In this document: positions 6,956 through 16,171 of the stretch, piece by piece
How the letters are laid out: each line of letters starts with the position of its first letter
Numbering within the stretch: the first letter of the stretch is position 1
NCBI RefSeq assembly: GCF_947500065.1
Contig: NZ_CANMQT010000002.1
Span: 744,001 to 808,000, forward strand
Source: an uncultured Aquimarina sp.
Lineage (GTDB): Bacteria; Bacteroidota; Bacteroidia; Flavobacteriales; Flavobacteriaceae
Length of the DNA: 64,000 nt
Direction: 5' to 3'
Made by a program: the position numbers and the translations under genes
Notes under the pieces: model-generated
Database searches by the model: none
Told to the model about the DNA's origin: nothing
What the model saw: only the letters and a program-made list of their open reading frames with translations

Positions 6956-8524
6956 ATGAATTACAAAGTAGTATTATATAATTTGGCGCTGTTATGTACA
7001 ATAACATTCTATGGACAAACATCTCTGGAATGTGACCTTGTTCAATTAACAAAATGGACTTTGGATAAAAGTCCTGTAATTCAACAAAACGAACTGCTGA
7101 TTCAGAATGCCGAAGGAAGCGTACGAATACAACGCAGTATTTTTGATTATCAATTAACTGCTGGATTTTCTCTAAGCAAGGATAAAAATTATTTGTTTGA
7201 TGGAGATCCAAGAAATAGTGTCATTGATACTGATATTATAGAAACTAATACTACTGGGTTTTCCTTAGGATTACAACGTAGATTCAGAGTGGGTTTACTG
7301 GCAGCCGTAGAACTTGACTATGATCAACTGTCAGATGATTTTACATTGAATCAATTTGGTCAGCAGGTTAACCCGTTTCTATCCAACCATACAGTTTCTT
7401 CTACTCTTTCGTTAACTCAACCACTAATTAGAGGCAGAGGAACTAAAGTGACAACAGCTTTAGAAAAGGCATCATTATTACAGCTGAAAAGTAATGAAAA
7501 CAATTATGAATTCACATCATCCTTAGAGTTAGCACAGATGGCTATCGCCTATTGGCAATACCTAGCAGCCTATAAAAACACTATCATTTTTAAGGAAAAT
7601 GAAGAAAGAGTGCGTAATGTGCTGCAGATTACCGAAGAATTGGTAAAGGCAGATAAAAAACCAGCTGGAGATTTGATTCAGATTAAAGCAGACCTTGCTA
7701 ATCAAGAACGACAAACTACTCTTGCAAAACAAGATCTACATAATACTCGGTTAAACTTGGGTAGAGTTATTGGGTTAAGCGATACTGACAGCGAATTGCT
7801 CGGAGTACCAAAAAACGGGTTTCCTACTATTGAGGAATCTGGATTCGAAACAGGTCTTATAACTAAATCAATGATCGAAATTGCTTCTAAGAATAGAAAA
7901 GACCTAGAGGCATTTGAAAAAAATAAAGAATCTGCGGAATTACAACTAAATCTTGCAAATAATAATTTGAAACCCCAATTAGATCTCACCGGATTTGCCA
8001 CGTATGGTGGTATGAATATGGGTAATGGCCTGGATCAGGCTTTTAATACATTAAGTAATAGACAAGGTAGAAATTATGGGGTAGGATTAAGATTAAATTT
8101 TTCTTTTCCGCTAAACAACAACTTAGCCAAAGGAAACTATACACTTAGCAAAACCACACTGAGAGATCAGGAAATTGGCTACAATGATCTTCAGCGAAAT
8201 ATTGATCTAAATGTAAATATTGCGGTTAATAACCTCAAAAATTATGTGCTTGTTCTCGAGAAAGCAGCGGAAACTTTGAAACATTCGAAAGAAGTATTTA
8301 AAAATGAACAAATAAAGTTTCGAAATGGGCTTACAACCATCTTAAATCTGATCTTATTTCAGGAACGGTTAACATTTGCACAAAGAGATTATTTACTAGC
8401 AAAACAACAGTTTGCCGTTGCGATTGTCAATCTTAGATTCGAAACAGGAACATTAATTTCTATGACAGATAACACAGTGTCATCAGTAATTGATACTTCC
8501 ATTTTTTATAGCATACCAAAATAA
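6956..8524 (+). CDS. TolC-family outer membrane efflux protein
   Basis: Outer membrane channel of a type I secretion system, 522 residues with an N-terminal signal peptide (about residues 1-20, ending TFYGQ). Two repeats of long amphipathic helices with coiled-coil character (residues about 190-280 and 400-490) and short beta segments match the two OEP domains of TolC. It starts 11 bp after the cNMP-binding gene and is followed by the periplasmic adaptor, so it should complete the path for the NHLM exporter across the outer membrane. Confidence 0.9.
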   Translation: MNYKVVLYNLALLCTITFYGQTSLECDLVQLTKWTLDKSPVIQQNELLIQNAEGSVRIQRSIFDYQLTAGFSLSKDKNYLFDGDPRNSVIDTDIIETNTTGFSLGLQRRFRVGLLAAVELDYDQLSDDFTLNQFGQQVNPFLSNHTVSSTLSLTQPLIRGRGTKVTTALEKASLLQLKSNENNYEFTSSLELAQMAIAYWQYLAAYKNTIIFKENEERVRNVLQITEELVKADKKPAGDLIQIKADLANQERQTTLAKQDLHNTRLNLGRVIGLSDTDSELLGVPKNGFPTIEESGFETGLITKSMIEIASKNRKDLEAFEKNKESAELQLNLANNNLKPQLDLTGFATYGGMNMGNGLDQAFNTLSNRQGRNYGVGLRLNFSFPLNNNLAKGNYTLSKTTLRDQEIGYNDLQRNIDLNVNIAVNNLKNYVLVLEKAAETLKHSKEVFKNEQIKFRNGLTTILNLILFQERLTFAQRDYLLAKQQFAVAIVNLRFETGTLISMTDNTVSSVIDTSIFYSIPK

Positions 8525-8548
8525 CATAAATTAAAAACACATAGCATC

Positions 8549-9811
8549 ATGGCAGCAGGTTTCTTTAGAAAAGCAGCATTAGAAAAATTGTCTACTCCAG
8601 AAAAACTAGATCAATTAATTAAAGTTTCTAGCCCTAAAGGTTGGATCGCTTTATGTACTATCGCACTAGCGCTAGGAATGGGTATAGCTTGGTCTTTTTT
8701 AGGCAATGTAAAAACAAAACTCAATGTAGTGGGCGTTTTATTAGGTGGAGAAATCCATGAAGTAGTTGCTACCTCACAAGGACAACTGATAAGCCTTAAT
8801 ATACAAATTGGAGACATAATCAAAGAAGGAGATGTTATTGCCACCATTGAACAACCTGAATTGTTTCAACAAGTCGAAGAAGCCAAGGCTTCTCTTAAAG
8901 AAAGAGAATTTGACTTACAACAATTACTTTCTTTTGGAAATCAAGATTCTCGCTTACAGGAAGAGCTAATAAAGCAAGAACATCATACGATCGAATTACA
9001 GATACAATCCGAAAACAAGACCTTAGATTTTTTAAGAAATCAATTAGAAACAGAAAAAGGATTACTTAAACTAGGTTTGATTACAAAACCTCAAGTTGTT
9101 AATACCGAACAACAAATGGCATCCACCGCAAATACAATAGAATTCCTTAAAGGTCAAAAAGTAATGACCGCTAGTCAACAGCTAAACATTGATTTTAATC
9201 TAGAGCAAAAAATAAACTTAAGTAAACAGCGAATTACAGAAACAGAAAGACGTTTAAAACATTTACAGGAACGTTATGACATACAAACAAATATAAGAAG
9301 TTCCTATGCAGGAGAAATTGTCGAATTATTGACAGATGCAGGCATAATGGTTAATCAGGGAACCCCTTTGTTTAAGTTAAAAAATCAAAGTAGTGTTACT
9401 GGAAACAAATTAAGAGGAGTACTATATATCCCTTCTCAGGACGGTAAAAAAATTAAAGAAGGTATGGAGGCTCTTATTGTACCTTCTACTGTACAGCCAC
9501 AAGAGTACGGATTTATGAAAGCTAAAGTAACCTATGTTTCTGATTTTCCAATTACGCAAAAAGGAATGATGATGACCGTAAAAAACGATCAATTAGTAGC
9601 TGGTTTATTAGCAAAAGGAGCTCTTTTTGAAGTCTATGTCGAATTTGAAGAAGATCATGAAACATACAGTGGATTTAAATGGACATCAGCTAAAGGTCCA
9701 GAAATAGCAATAAACGAAGGTACTTCTTGCATGGGAAAAATAACAGTCAATACAGAACCTCCGGCAACCATGGTTGTTCCCGCTCTAAAGAAATTCTTTG
9801 ATTTATACTAA
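8549..9811 (+). CDS. NHLM-type secretion protein, HlyD-family periplasmic adaptor
   Basis: A 420-residue membrane fusion protein. The N-terminus FFRKAALEKLSTPEKLDQL is the hallmark of the NHLM bacteriocin-system HlyD family (TIGR03794). One transmembrane helix follows (about 31-52), then a first lipoyl half-domain (IGDIIKEGDVIATIEQPE), a long coiled-coil hairpin (about 105-250), a second lipoyl half and a beta-barrel domain. It should bridge the inner-membrane ABC exporter and the TolC-like channel encoded next to it. Confidence 0.93.
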   Translation: MAAGFFRKAALEKLSTPEKLDQLIKVSSPKGWIALCTIALALGMGIAWSFLGNVKTKLNVVGVLLGGEIHEVVATSQGQLISLNIQIGDIIKEGDVIATIEQPELFQQVEEAKASLKEREFDLQQLLSFGNQDSRLQEELIKQEHHTIELQIQSENKTLDFLRNQLETEKGLLKLGLITKPQVVNTEQQMASTANTIEFLKGQKVMTASQQLNIDFNLEQKINLSKQRITETERRLKHLQERYDIQTNIRSSYAGEIVELLTDAGIMVNQGTPLFKLKNQSSVTGNKLRGVLYIPSQDGKKIKEGMEALIVPSTVQPQEYGFMKAKVTYVSDFPITQKGMMMTVKNDQLVAGLLAKGALFEVYVEFEEDHETYSGFKWTSAKGPEIAINEGTSCMGKITVNTEPPATMVVPALKKFFDLY

Positions 9812-9823
9812 TACTTAGAAATT

Positions 9824-12064
9824 ATGAGCAAGAAAAAAGAACCTAGTATAGAAAAGCAAGCGCACCCTGTTAAAACACCTACAGTCTTGCAAATGGAAGG
9901 GGTAGAGTGTGGAGCCGCTGCATTGAGTATAATTCTTGGGTATTATGGGAAATTTGTACCATTAGAAAAATTAAGAATCGCTTGTGGGGTATCCAGAGAT
10001 GGATTAAAAGCTACTAATATCCTGAAAGCTGCAAGAGAATTTGGTTTAGAAGCAAAAGGGTACGCAAAATCAATTGAAAAATTGAAACAGCTAGAGATGC
10101 CTGCAATCATATTTTGGAATTTTAATCACTTTCTGGTAATCGAAGGATTCACAAAAAATAAGGTGTATTTAAGTGATCCTGCTCAAGGGCGATATCATGT
10201 AAGTCACCAAGAGTTCGATGATGCATTTACAGGAGTAGTAATGACTTTTAAACCTGGAGAGAATTTTGAAAAAGGTAATGAAAAAAAAGGATTACTCGGT
10301 TCTCTAGCTTCAAGAGTTGCGCATTCAAAAATGAGTATATCCTATATTGTTTTGGCGAGTCTTTTTTTGGTTATTCCAGGCCTGGTCATACCTTCTTTTA
10401 CTAGAATATTTATCGACAAATATTTGATAAATGGAATTTCAGAATTCATTATGCCGCTACTTTTAGTTATGGGAGGTGTTTTGATTGTTAATACGCTGCT
10501 AGTTTATCTTCAGCAATATTACTTATTACGATTAGAAACAAAACTAGCGCTTACAACATCTAGTAAATTTTTGTGGCATGTATTTCATTTACCGATAGCA
10601 TTTTTTACACAACGATATAGTGGAGAAATAGGGAATAGAGTATCCCTAAATGATAAAGTTGCAAAATTATTAAGTGGAGACTTAGCTAATGCCGCTTTAA
10701 ATACCATCGTAGTAGTATTTTATGCCATATTGATGTTTTCTTATGATGTAGTACTTACCATCATTGGTATCACCATGGCAACCTTAAATATTATTGCATT
10801 ACAATTTGTCTCTAGGGCTCGTAAAGACAGTAATCGTCGTTATATGAATGAAAATGGTAAGCTTTTAGGAACAACAACTTCAGGAATAAGCATGATTGAA
10901 ACCTTAAAAGCTTCTGGTAGAGAAAGTGATTTTTTTACAACCTGGACAGGATATCTGGCCAAAGTAATGAATGCACAACAAGAATTAGGTTGGTTAACAA
11001 CACGTCTTAATATTATCCCTCCTTTACTAATGTCATTAACTACCACTATCGTATTGGGTACAGGTGCTGTGAGAGTAATGGATGGTCAAATGACTCTAGG
11101 AATGCTCGTTGCCTTTTTGTACTTAATGAACAATTTTATGGGACCTGTAAATCAGTTAGTGCGTGTAGCAAGCTTGCTTCAAGAAACAGAGGGAGATATG
11201 GGACGCATTGATGATGTGCTTAATTATGAGACCTCTGATGAATTTAATGTAGAGAAAGCAGTGGATGAACTCATCACAGAAGATAAAACACCTACCAGCG
11301 CAGCATTACACAACTTGGTAAATAAAGAAAAAATAAAGGGTAAACTGACTGGACATTTTGAAATGAGAAATATCACATTTGGATATAATACGACCATGCC
11401 AGCATTAATTGACGATTTCAGCCTAAGTCTAAAACCAGGTAGCAGAGTAGCACTAGTAGGAGGCTCTGGTAGTGGTAAATCTACAGTCGCCAAATTAGCC
11501 TCAGGATTATACGAACCCTGGAAAGGAGAAATACGTTTCGATGATGTATTAAGAAAAGACATTTCTAGACATATAATTACAGAATCTGTCGCAGTAATAG
11601 ATCAAGAAGTTTTGATGTTTAAAGGTTCTATACAAGAGAATATAGCTTTTTGGGATACTAAAATTCCCGAAAAGCATATTATTCAATCTGCTCGTGATGC
11701 AGCAATTCATGATGTTGTAGCTGCAAGAGCAAACGCATATGATAGTGAAGTGACAGAACGAGGAGCCAACTTTAGCGGAGGGCAACGTCAGCGATTAGAG
11801 ATCGCAAGAGCCTTAGCATTAAATCCTTCTATCCTAATTATGGATGAGGCTACTAGTGCTTTAGATCCCAAATCCGAAAAAATAGTCATGGATAATATTA
11901 AAAAGCGTGGCTGTACCTGTTTAATAGTAGCACATAGGTTAAGTACAATTATGGATTGCGACGAAATAATTGTTATGGAATTTGGAAAAATTGTAGAGCG
12001 AGGAACTCATCAAGAGTTAATGAATAAAAAAGGCACTTATGCCAAGTTAATTGACTCAAAATAA
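9824..12064 (+). CDS. NHLM-type ABC exporter with N-terminal C39 peptidase
   Basis: Bifunctional leader peptidase and peptide exporter, 746 residues (TIGR03796-like). The C39 domain has Gln23, Cys29 (EGVECGAAAL), His101 (NHFLVIEGF) and Asp117, so cleavage after double glycine should work. Six transmembrane helices span about 165-450. The ATPase domain has Walker A GGSGSGKST, signature FSGGQRQR and Walker B ILIMDEATSALD. Both precursor families of this locus end their leaders in GG and are likely substrates. It is 12 bp downstream of the adaptor gene. Confidence 0.95.
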   Translation: MSKKKEPSIEKQAHPVKTPTVLQMEGVECGAAALSIILGYYGKFVPLEKLRIACGVSRDGLKATNILKAAREFGLEAKGYAKSIEKLKQLEMPAIIFWNFNHFLVIEGFTKNKVYLSDPAQGRYHVSHQEFDDAFTGVVMTFKPGENFEKGNEKKGLLGSLASRVAHSKMSISYIVLASLFLVIPGLVIPSFTRIFIDKYLINGISEFIMPLLLVMGGVLIVNTLLVYLQQYYLLRLETKLALTTSSKFLWHVFHLPIAFFTQRYSGEIGNRVSLNDKVAKLLSGDLANAALNTIVVVFYAILMFSYDVVLTIIGITMATLNIIALQFVSRARKDSNRRYMNENGKLLGTTTSGISMIETLKASGRESDFFTTWTGYLAKVMNAQQELGWLTTRLNIIPPLLMSLTTTIVLGTGAVRVMDGQMTLGMLVAFLYLMNNFMGPVNQLVRVASLLQETEGDMGRIDDVLNYETSDEFNVEKAVDELITEDKTPTSAALHNLVNKEKIKGKLTGHFEMRNITFGYNTTMPALIDDFSLSLKPGSRVALVGGSGSGKSTVAKLASGLYEPWKGEIRFDDVLRKDISRHIITESVAVIDQEVLMFKGSIQENIAFWDTKIPEKHIIQSARDAAIHDVVAARANAYDSEVTERGANFSGGQRQRLEIARALALNPSILIMDEATSALDPKSEKIVMDNIKKRGCTCLIVAHRLSTIMDCDEIIVMEFGKIVERGTHQELMNKKGTYAKLIDSK

Positions 12065-12073
12065 TTGTCCGAT

Positions 12074-14986
12074 ATGTTAGAAAACGATAAAATAAAACTA
12101 GAAGTAAATCAATCATTTGTCCTAAAAGAGCATGATCGGTTTTGGATGATAATCTCAGGAAAAGTAGATGTTTTTTATGCTGATATTGATGAAAACGGAA
12201 CGTACTTGAGTACGTTAAACTACCTTCATAGTGCCAAGTCTGGCGAGTTATTGTTTAGCTTAATATCATCAAAAAAACACGAAAAAAACATAAAGTTACT
12301 TCTTGTTAGCAAAGGAGCAACATTGCTCTCTATAAACAAAAATAGACTAGTAGATATCGATTCTTTTTTTCTAAAGAATATGATTGATAAATGGATTTTA
12401 AAAACTGCTCATCAAATACAACAAGTCAACGCTCCAAGATTATATACTCCTTTAACCTCATCAAAAACAGTTTCTCTAAAAAAAGAAGCAATTGTATATC
12501 CTACAAAAGGATTAGCTTGGTGCTCGATAAATAGTGGGAAAGTTGCCAAATATTCCCAAAATACCGTATTAGATTCAGAATTAGAATTCAATTACCCTTT
12601 TGCTGTATCCAATTCTCTATGGGCAACATCATTAGTTGATAACAGCGAATTAAAAGTAGTAAGCACTACCGAAGTACTCAAGGATGAAATATTCTTTATG
12701 TTATCTATAAATGATTTACAAAACCATTTATATACAAAACTGATTAAAAATCACAAATTAAAAATTCAAGAGGAACTACTTCGTATTACTGAAAAAGTAA
12801 CTTCTGAAGAGTCTAATTTAACAAAAACATTAAGCCAATTGCGAACTATTGTAATGGGTGAAAAAGACAAGGAATCATTTTTATCTGTTGATAATGAAGG
12901 TCTCAATAGTACTTTATTTTCTACCTGTCAACTCATAGGGAATGCTGTTGGATTTCAGTTTGAAGCTCCAAAACATATAGAGTCTTACAAAAAAAGTACT
13001 ACAAATCAGTTATATGCTATTGCACAATCATCAAAAGTAAGAGTTAGAAAAATAATTCTTCGAGGTACATGGTGGAAAGAAGAGAATGGTCACCTACTCG
13101 CTTTTGATAAAAAAGATCAGAAACCTGTAGCGCTGATTCAAGAGACACCAAAGAGTTATCTTCTAAAAGATGTCTCTACAGGAGAAACACAAAAAGTCAC
13201 TCATGAAATTGCGAATCAATTAGAGCCTATTAGTTACATGTTTTTTTATGGTTTTAATGATGTGATGACTTCCGTAAAAAAAATCGGAAAATTTGCATCG
13301 CAAGGCATTAAAAAAGACGCTAAATACTTAATAATTGCAGCTTTTGCAGGTAGTTTAATTGGGCTATTAGTTCCCATTCTATCCGGGATCATGTTTGATG
13401 ATGTTATCCCAGATGCAGATAAATCGCTACACTTCGAGATATTTGCCATCATGTTATTACTAGGACTGGTGACCGCAGGATTACAATTAGTCCAAGGTGT
13501 ATTACAACTTAGAGTGGAAACCAAATCAAGTATAAATATGCAAGCCGGAGTTATGGATCATTTGTTAAGACTGCCAGTAACATTTTACAAGAAATTCTCG
13601 GCCGGAGATCTTACCAACAGAGCATTAAGTATTAATGGAATACAACAAATTCTATCCAGTACTGTAATGACAGCAGTGTTAAGCGGAACTTTTTCATTCG
13701 TAAATCTAATTCTTTTATTTTACTACGATTCTAGTCTTGCTTGGATTGGTATAGGTTTAGCTATTCTAGCTATAGCCTTTATGACAATTATAGGTTGGAT
13801 GAAGCTTAAATATGATCGCCAAATTTCAGATATTCAAGGAGATTTACAGGGGTTCCTTTTTGAATTTTTATCCGGAATTTCTAAAATAAGAATCACAGGT
13901 GGAGAAAAAAGAGTTTTCACATTATGGGCAAATAAGTTTTCTAAACTAAAACAATTAGGGTTTAATTCAGGAAGCTATCAAAATTTTGTAGAAGTTTTCA
14001 ATAGCTCTTATCCATTATTCACCAGTATTTTCTTTTTTGCCTTTATATATTACACCGTGAGTAACGCAAGTACGGCAGGCACTATAATTTCTGTTGGGGC
14101 ATTTATGGCGTTTATTAGTGCGTTTAATCAATTTCTAAATGATTGCTTAAGAATGAGTATGGCACTCATAACATCTCTTAATATCGTTACACTATATGAG
14201 CGTGTTAAACCCATTCTAGAAGAAACACCTGAATCATCTGAAGGTACTACTGATCCAGGCGAACTATCAGGAGAGATAGAAATGAACTCAGTATCATTTA
14301 GATATCAACAAGAACAACCATTAGTTTTAAAAGATTTGTCATTTAAGATTAAGCAAGGAGAAATGGTAGCATTTGTAGGAACTTCTGGATCAGGAAAATC
14401 TACAATAATGAGATTGTTACTAGGGTTTGAAGAACCCGAAGCAGGCTCCATATATTACGATGGAGATGCATTTGACTCTATGAATAAAGATCTAGTACGT
14501 AAACAAATTGGAGTTGTACTTCAAAATGGGGCCTTAATGCCTGGAAGTATTTATAAAAACATCGTTGGAAATTCTGAGTTGACACTAGAAGATGCTTGGG
14601 AAGCAGCACGTATGGCAGGTATGGAAGATGATATTAAGCAAATGCCTATGGAATTACATACCGTGATTAGTGAAGGGGCTGGGACATTTTCTGGTGGGCA
14701 ACGACAACGTTTAATGATCGCTCGTGCTATTGTACATAAACCAAGATTGTTATTTATGGATGAAGCGACAAGCGCCTTAGACAATAGAACTCAAAATATA
14801 GTTTCAGAAAGTTTAGATAAGCTACAAGCCACAAGAATTGTGATTGCACATAGATTAAGTACTATAAAAAATGCGGATCGCATCTATGTTTTAGACAAGG
14901 GAAGCATTATAGAATCTGGTACTTATGATGAGTTAATAGAAAGAAATGGGGTGTTTACAGGCTTAGCAAAAAGACAAATAGCATAG
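12074..14986 (+). CDS. NHLM-type ABC protein 2 (permease-ATPase with unusual N-terminal domain)
   Basis: Second ABC half-exporter of NHLM systems (TIGR03797-like), about 970 residues. The first ~395 residues are a soluble region without C39 catalytic residues; its start resembles a cyclic-nucleotide-binding-type jelly roll (ISGKVDVFY). Transmembrane helices follow (from LIIAAFAGSLIGLLVPILSG to about residue 690) and then an ATPase domain with Walker A GTSGSGKST, signature FSGGQRQR and Walker B LLFMDEATSALD. It probably forms a heterodimer with the C39 exporter just upstream. The ATG at 12074 was preferred; a TTG at 12065 directly after the preceding stop would add three residues. Confidence 0.93.
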   Translation: MLENDKIKLEVNQSFVLKEHDRFWMIISGKVDVFYADIDENGTYLSTLNYLHSAKSGELLFSLISSKKHEKNIKLLLVSKGATLLSINKNRLVDIDSFFLKNMIDKWILKTAHQIQQVNAPRLYTPLTSSKTVSLKKEAIVYPTKGLAWCSINSGKVAKYSQNTVLDSELEFNYPFAVSNSLWATSLVDNSELKVVSTTEVLKDEIFFMLSINDLQNHLYTKLIKNHKLKIQEELLRITEKVTSEESNLTKTLSQLRTIVMGEKDKESFLSVDNEGLNSTLFSTCQLIGNAVGFQFEAPKHIESYKKSTTNQLYAIAQSSKVRVRKIILRGTWWKEENGHLLAFDKKDQKPVALIQETPKSYLLKDVSTGETQKVTHEIANQLEPISYMFFYGFNDVMTSVKKIGKFASQGIKKDAKYLIIAAFAGSLIGLLVPILSGIMFDDVIPDADKSLHFEIFAIMLLLGLVTAGLQLVQGVLQLRVETKSSINMQAGVMDHLLRLPVTFYKKFSAGDLTNRALSINGIQQILSSTVMTAVLSGTFSFVNLILLFYYDSSLAWIGIGLAILAIAFMTIIGWMKLKYDRQISDIQGDLQGFLFEFLSGISKIRITGGEKRVFTLWANKFSKLKQLGFNSGSYQNFVEVFNSSYPLFTSIFFFAFIYYTVSNASTAGTIISVGAFMAFISAFNQFLNDCLRMSMALITSLNIVTLYERVKPILEETPESSEGTTDPGELSGEIEMNSVSFRYQQEQPLVLKDLSFKIKQGEMVAFVGTSGSGKSTIMRLLLGFEEPEAGSIYYDGDAFDSMNKDLVRKQIGVVLQNGALMPGSIYKNIVGNSELTLEDAWEAARMAGMEDDIKQMPMELHTVISEGAGTFSGGQRQRLMIARAIVHKPRLLFMDEATSALDNRTQNIVSESLDKLQATRIVIAHRLSTIKNADRIYVLDKGSIIESGTYDELIERNGVFTGLAKRQIA

Positions 14987-14998
14987 AAAGATTTTGAG

Positions 14999-16171
14999 AT
15001 GAATGAAAAAGCAAAACGTTTATTTTTAAAAGATTTTGTCAAAAGCGAAAGTGCTATTGATGAATTAATTATATATTCTAAAAATAAATTCATTAATACA
15101 AACAAAAAGCATTCTCCTTTAAATGATGAATTCATTAAAACTTGGGAATCGTATTATAATGAATCAAAAAAAATCGGAGCTTTTGAAACTTTGAAAAAGC
15201 ACTTTGTTCAATTACAATACCCAGTGAAAACTGGAATTTCACAAACAGAGGATTATACCAATACGACATTAAAGGGGAAACAAAAACTAAATAAAGATAG
15301 TTTAAAACTCAATCATCCGGATCTCATTTCATTAAAAGTATATGAGAGTACCATGGGCGATAAAATTCCTGTAATTATTGTCCCTAACGACGACGATTTC
15401 AATACTATTATTTGTGCATTGTCTAACAAAAATGAACCTAAAGAATTACCAAATTCTATGGGTGCCTTATTTATTAACGGAATTAATAATTGGCATAGAA
15501 TAACTAAGTTAAAAACCAATTGGTTAAAAAGTAATCTATTAGGAAATTGGAATGAAGAATTTAAAAAAAACATACTTCCTAATCCAGATTTATTTAAAGA
15601 TAAACTCATTGTATTAAGCACCAAAGCATATAGCGGTGTTAAAAGTGAATGTATTGGAGTACCTACAAGCACTTGGAAATCTTTATCCCTAATAATTAGA
15701 CAAGAACATGAATGTACTCATTTGTTTACATTACAACAGTATGGTTGTATGGCTAATAACATTCATGATGAAATTGTGGCAGATTATGCCGGAATCACAA
15801 AAATATTGGGTCAATTCAATAAGAAATGGTTTTTACACTTCATGGGTTTAGAAAGTTACCCCAATTATAGAGAAGGAGGTCGTTTACAAAATTATCAAGC
15901 TCCTTTAAAGCTCTCCCAAGAAGCCTTTGATGGTTTAAAAATAATTGTGAAAAAAGTGACCGATACCATTTTTAGTTTCGATACTGCTTTAGGAAGAATT
16001 GCAAATGATCACGATGGACTGGAGAGAATTATGAGCATTTGTGAAGTAGATATAATTACTATGGCGTCTCCTAAAGGAGTTGAAAAACTATTAGATAGAT
16101 ATCACGGTAAAAAAGAAGTCAAAGAAGTCAAAGAAGTTAAAGAAGTTAAAGAAATTACTGTATCATGTTAA
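14999..16171 (+). CDS. Uncharacterised HExxH protein, putative zinc metallopeptidase
   Basis: A 390-residue protein with no named family I can assign. It has one clear active-site-like motif: H237-E238-C-T-H241 and, 17 residues later, Glu258 within HDEIVADYAG. That is the gluzincin arrangement (HExxH plus distal Glu). The motif sits in a mostly helical context, with no signal peptide, so it should act in the cytoplasm. It lies in the exporter operon 12 bp after ABC protein 2, and its end overlaps the adenylate cyclase start (ATGTTAA, 7 bp), which suggests translational coupling. The C-terminus carries a KEV tripeptide repeat. Leader trimming or immunity is possible but inferred. Confidence 0.75.
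   Translation: MNEKAKRLFLKDFVKSESAIDELIIYSKNKFINTNKKHSPLNDEFIKTWESYYNESKKIGAFETLKKHFVQLQYPVKTGISQTEDYTNTTLKGKQKLNKDSLKLNHPDLISLKVYESTMGDKIPVIIVPNDDDFNTIICALSNKNEPKELPNSMGALFINGINNWHRITKLKTNWLKSNLLGNWNEEFKKNILPNPDLFKDKLIVLSTKAYSGVKSECIGVPTSTWKSLSLIIRQEHECTHLFTLQQYGCMANNIHDEIVADYAGITKILGQFNKKWFLHFMGLESYPNYREGGRLQNYQAPLKLSQEAFDGLKIIVKKVTDTIFSFDTALGRIANDHDGLERIMSICEVDIITMASPKGVEKLLDRYHGKKEVKEVKEVKEVKEITVSC
16112..16153 (+). repeat. 9-bp tandem repeat encoding KEV tripeptides
   Basis: About four and a half copies of a 9-bp unit (AAAGAAGTC or AAAGAAGTT) encode KEV repeats at the C-terminus of the HExxH protein. Repeat number can change without shifting the frame. Confidence 0.75.
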
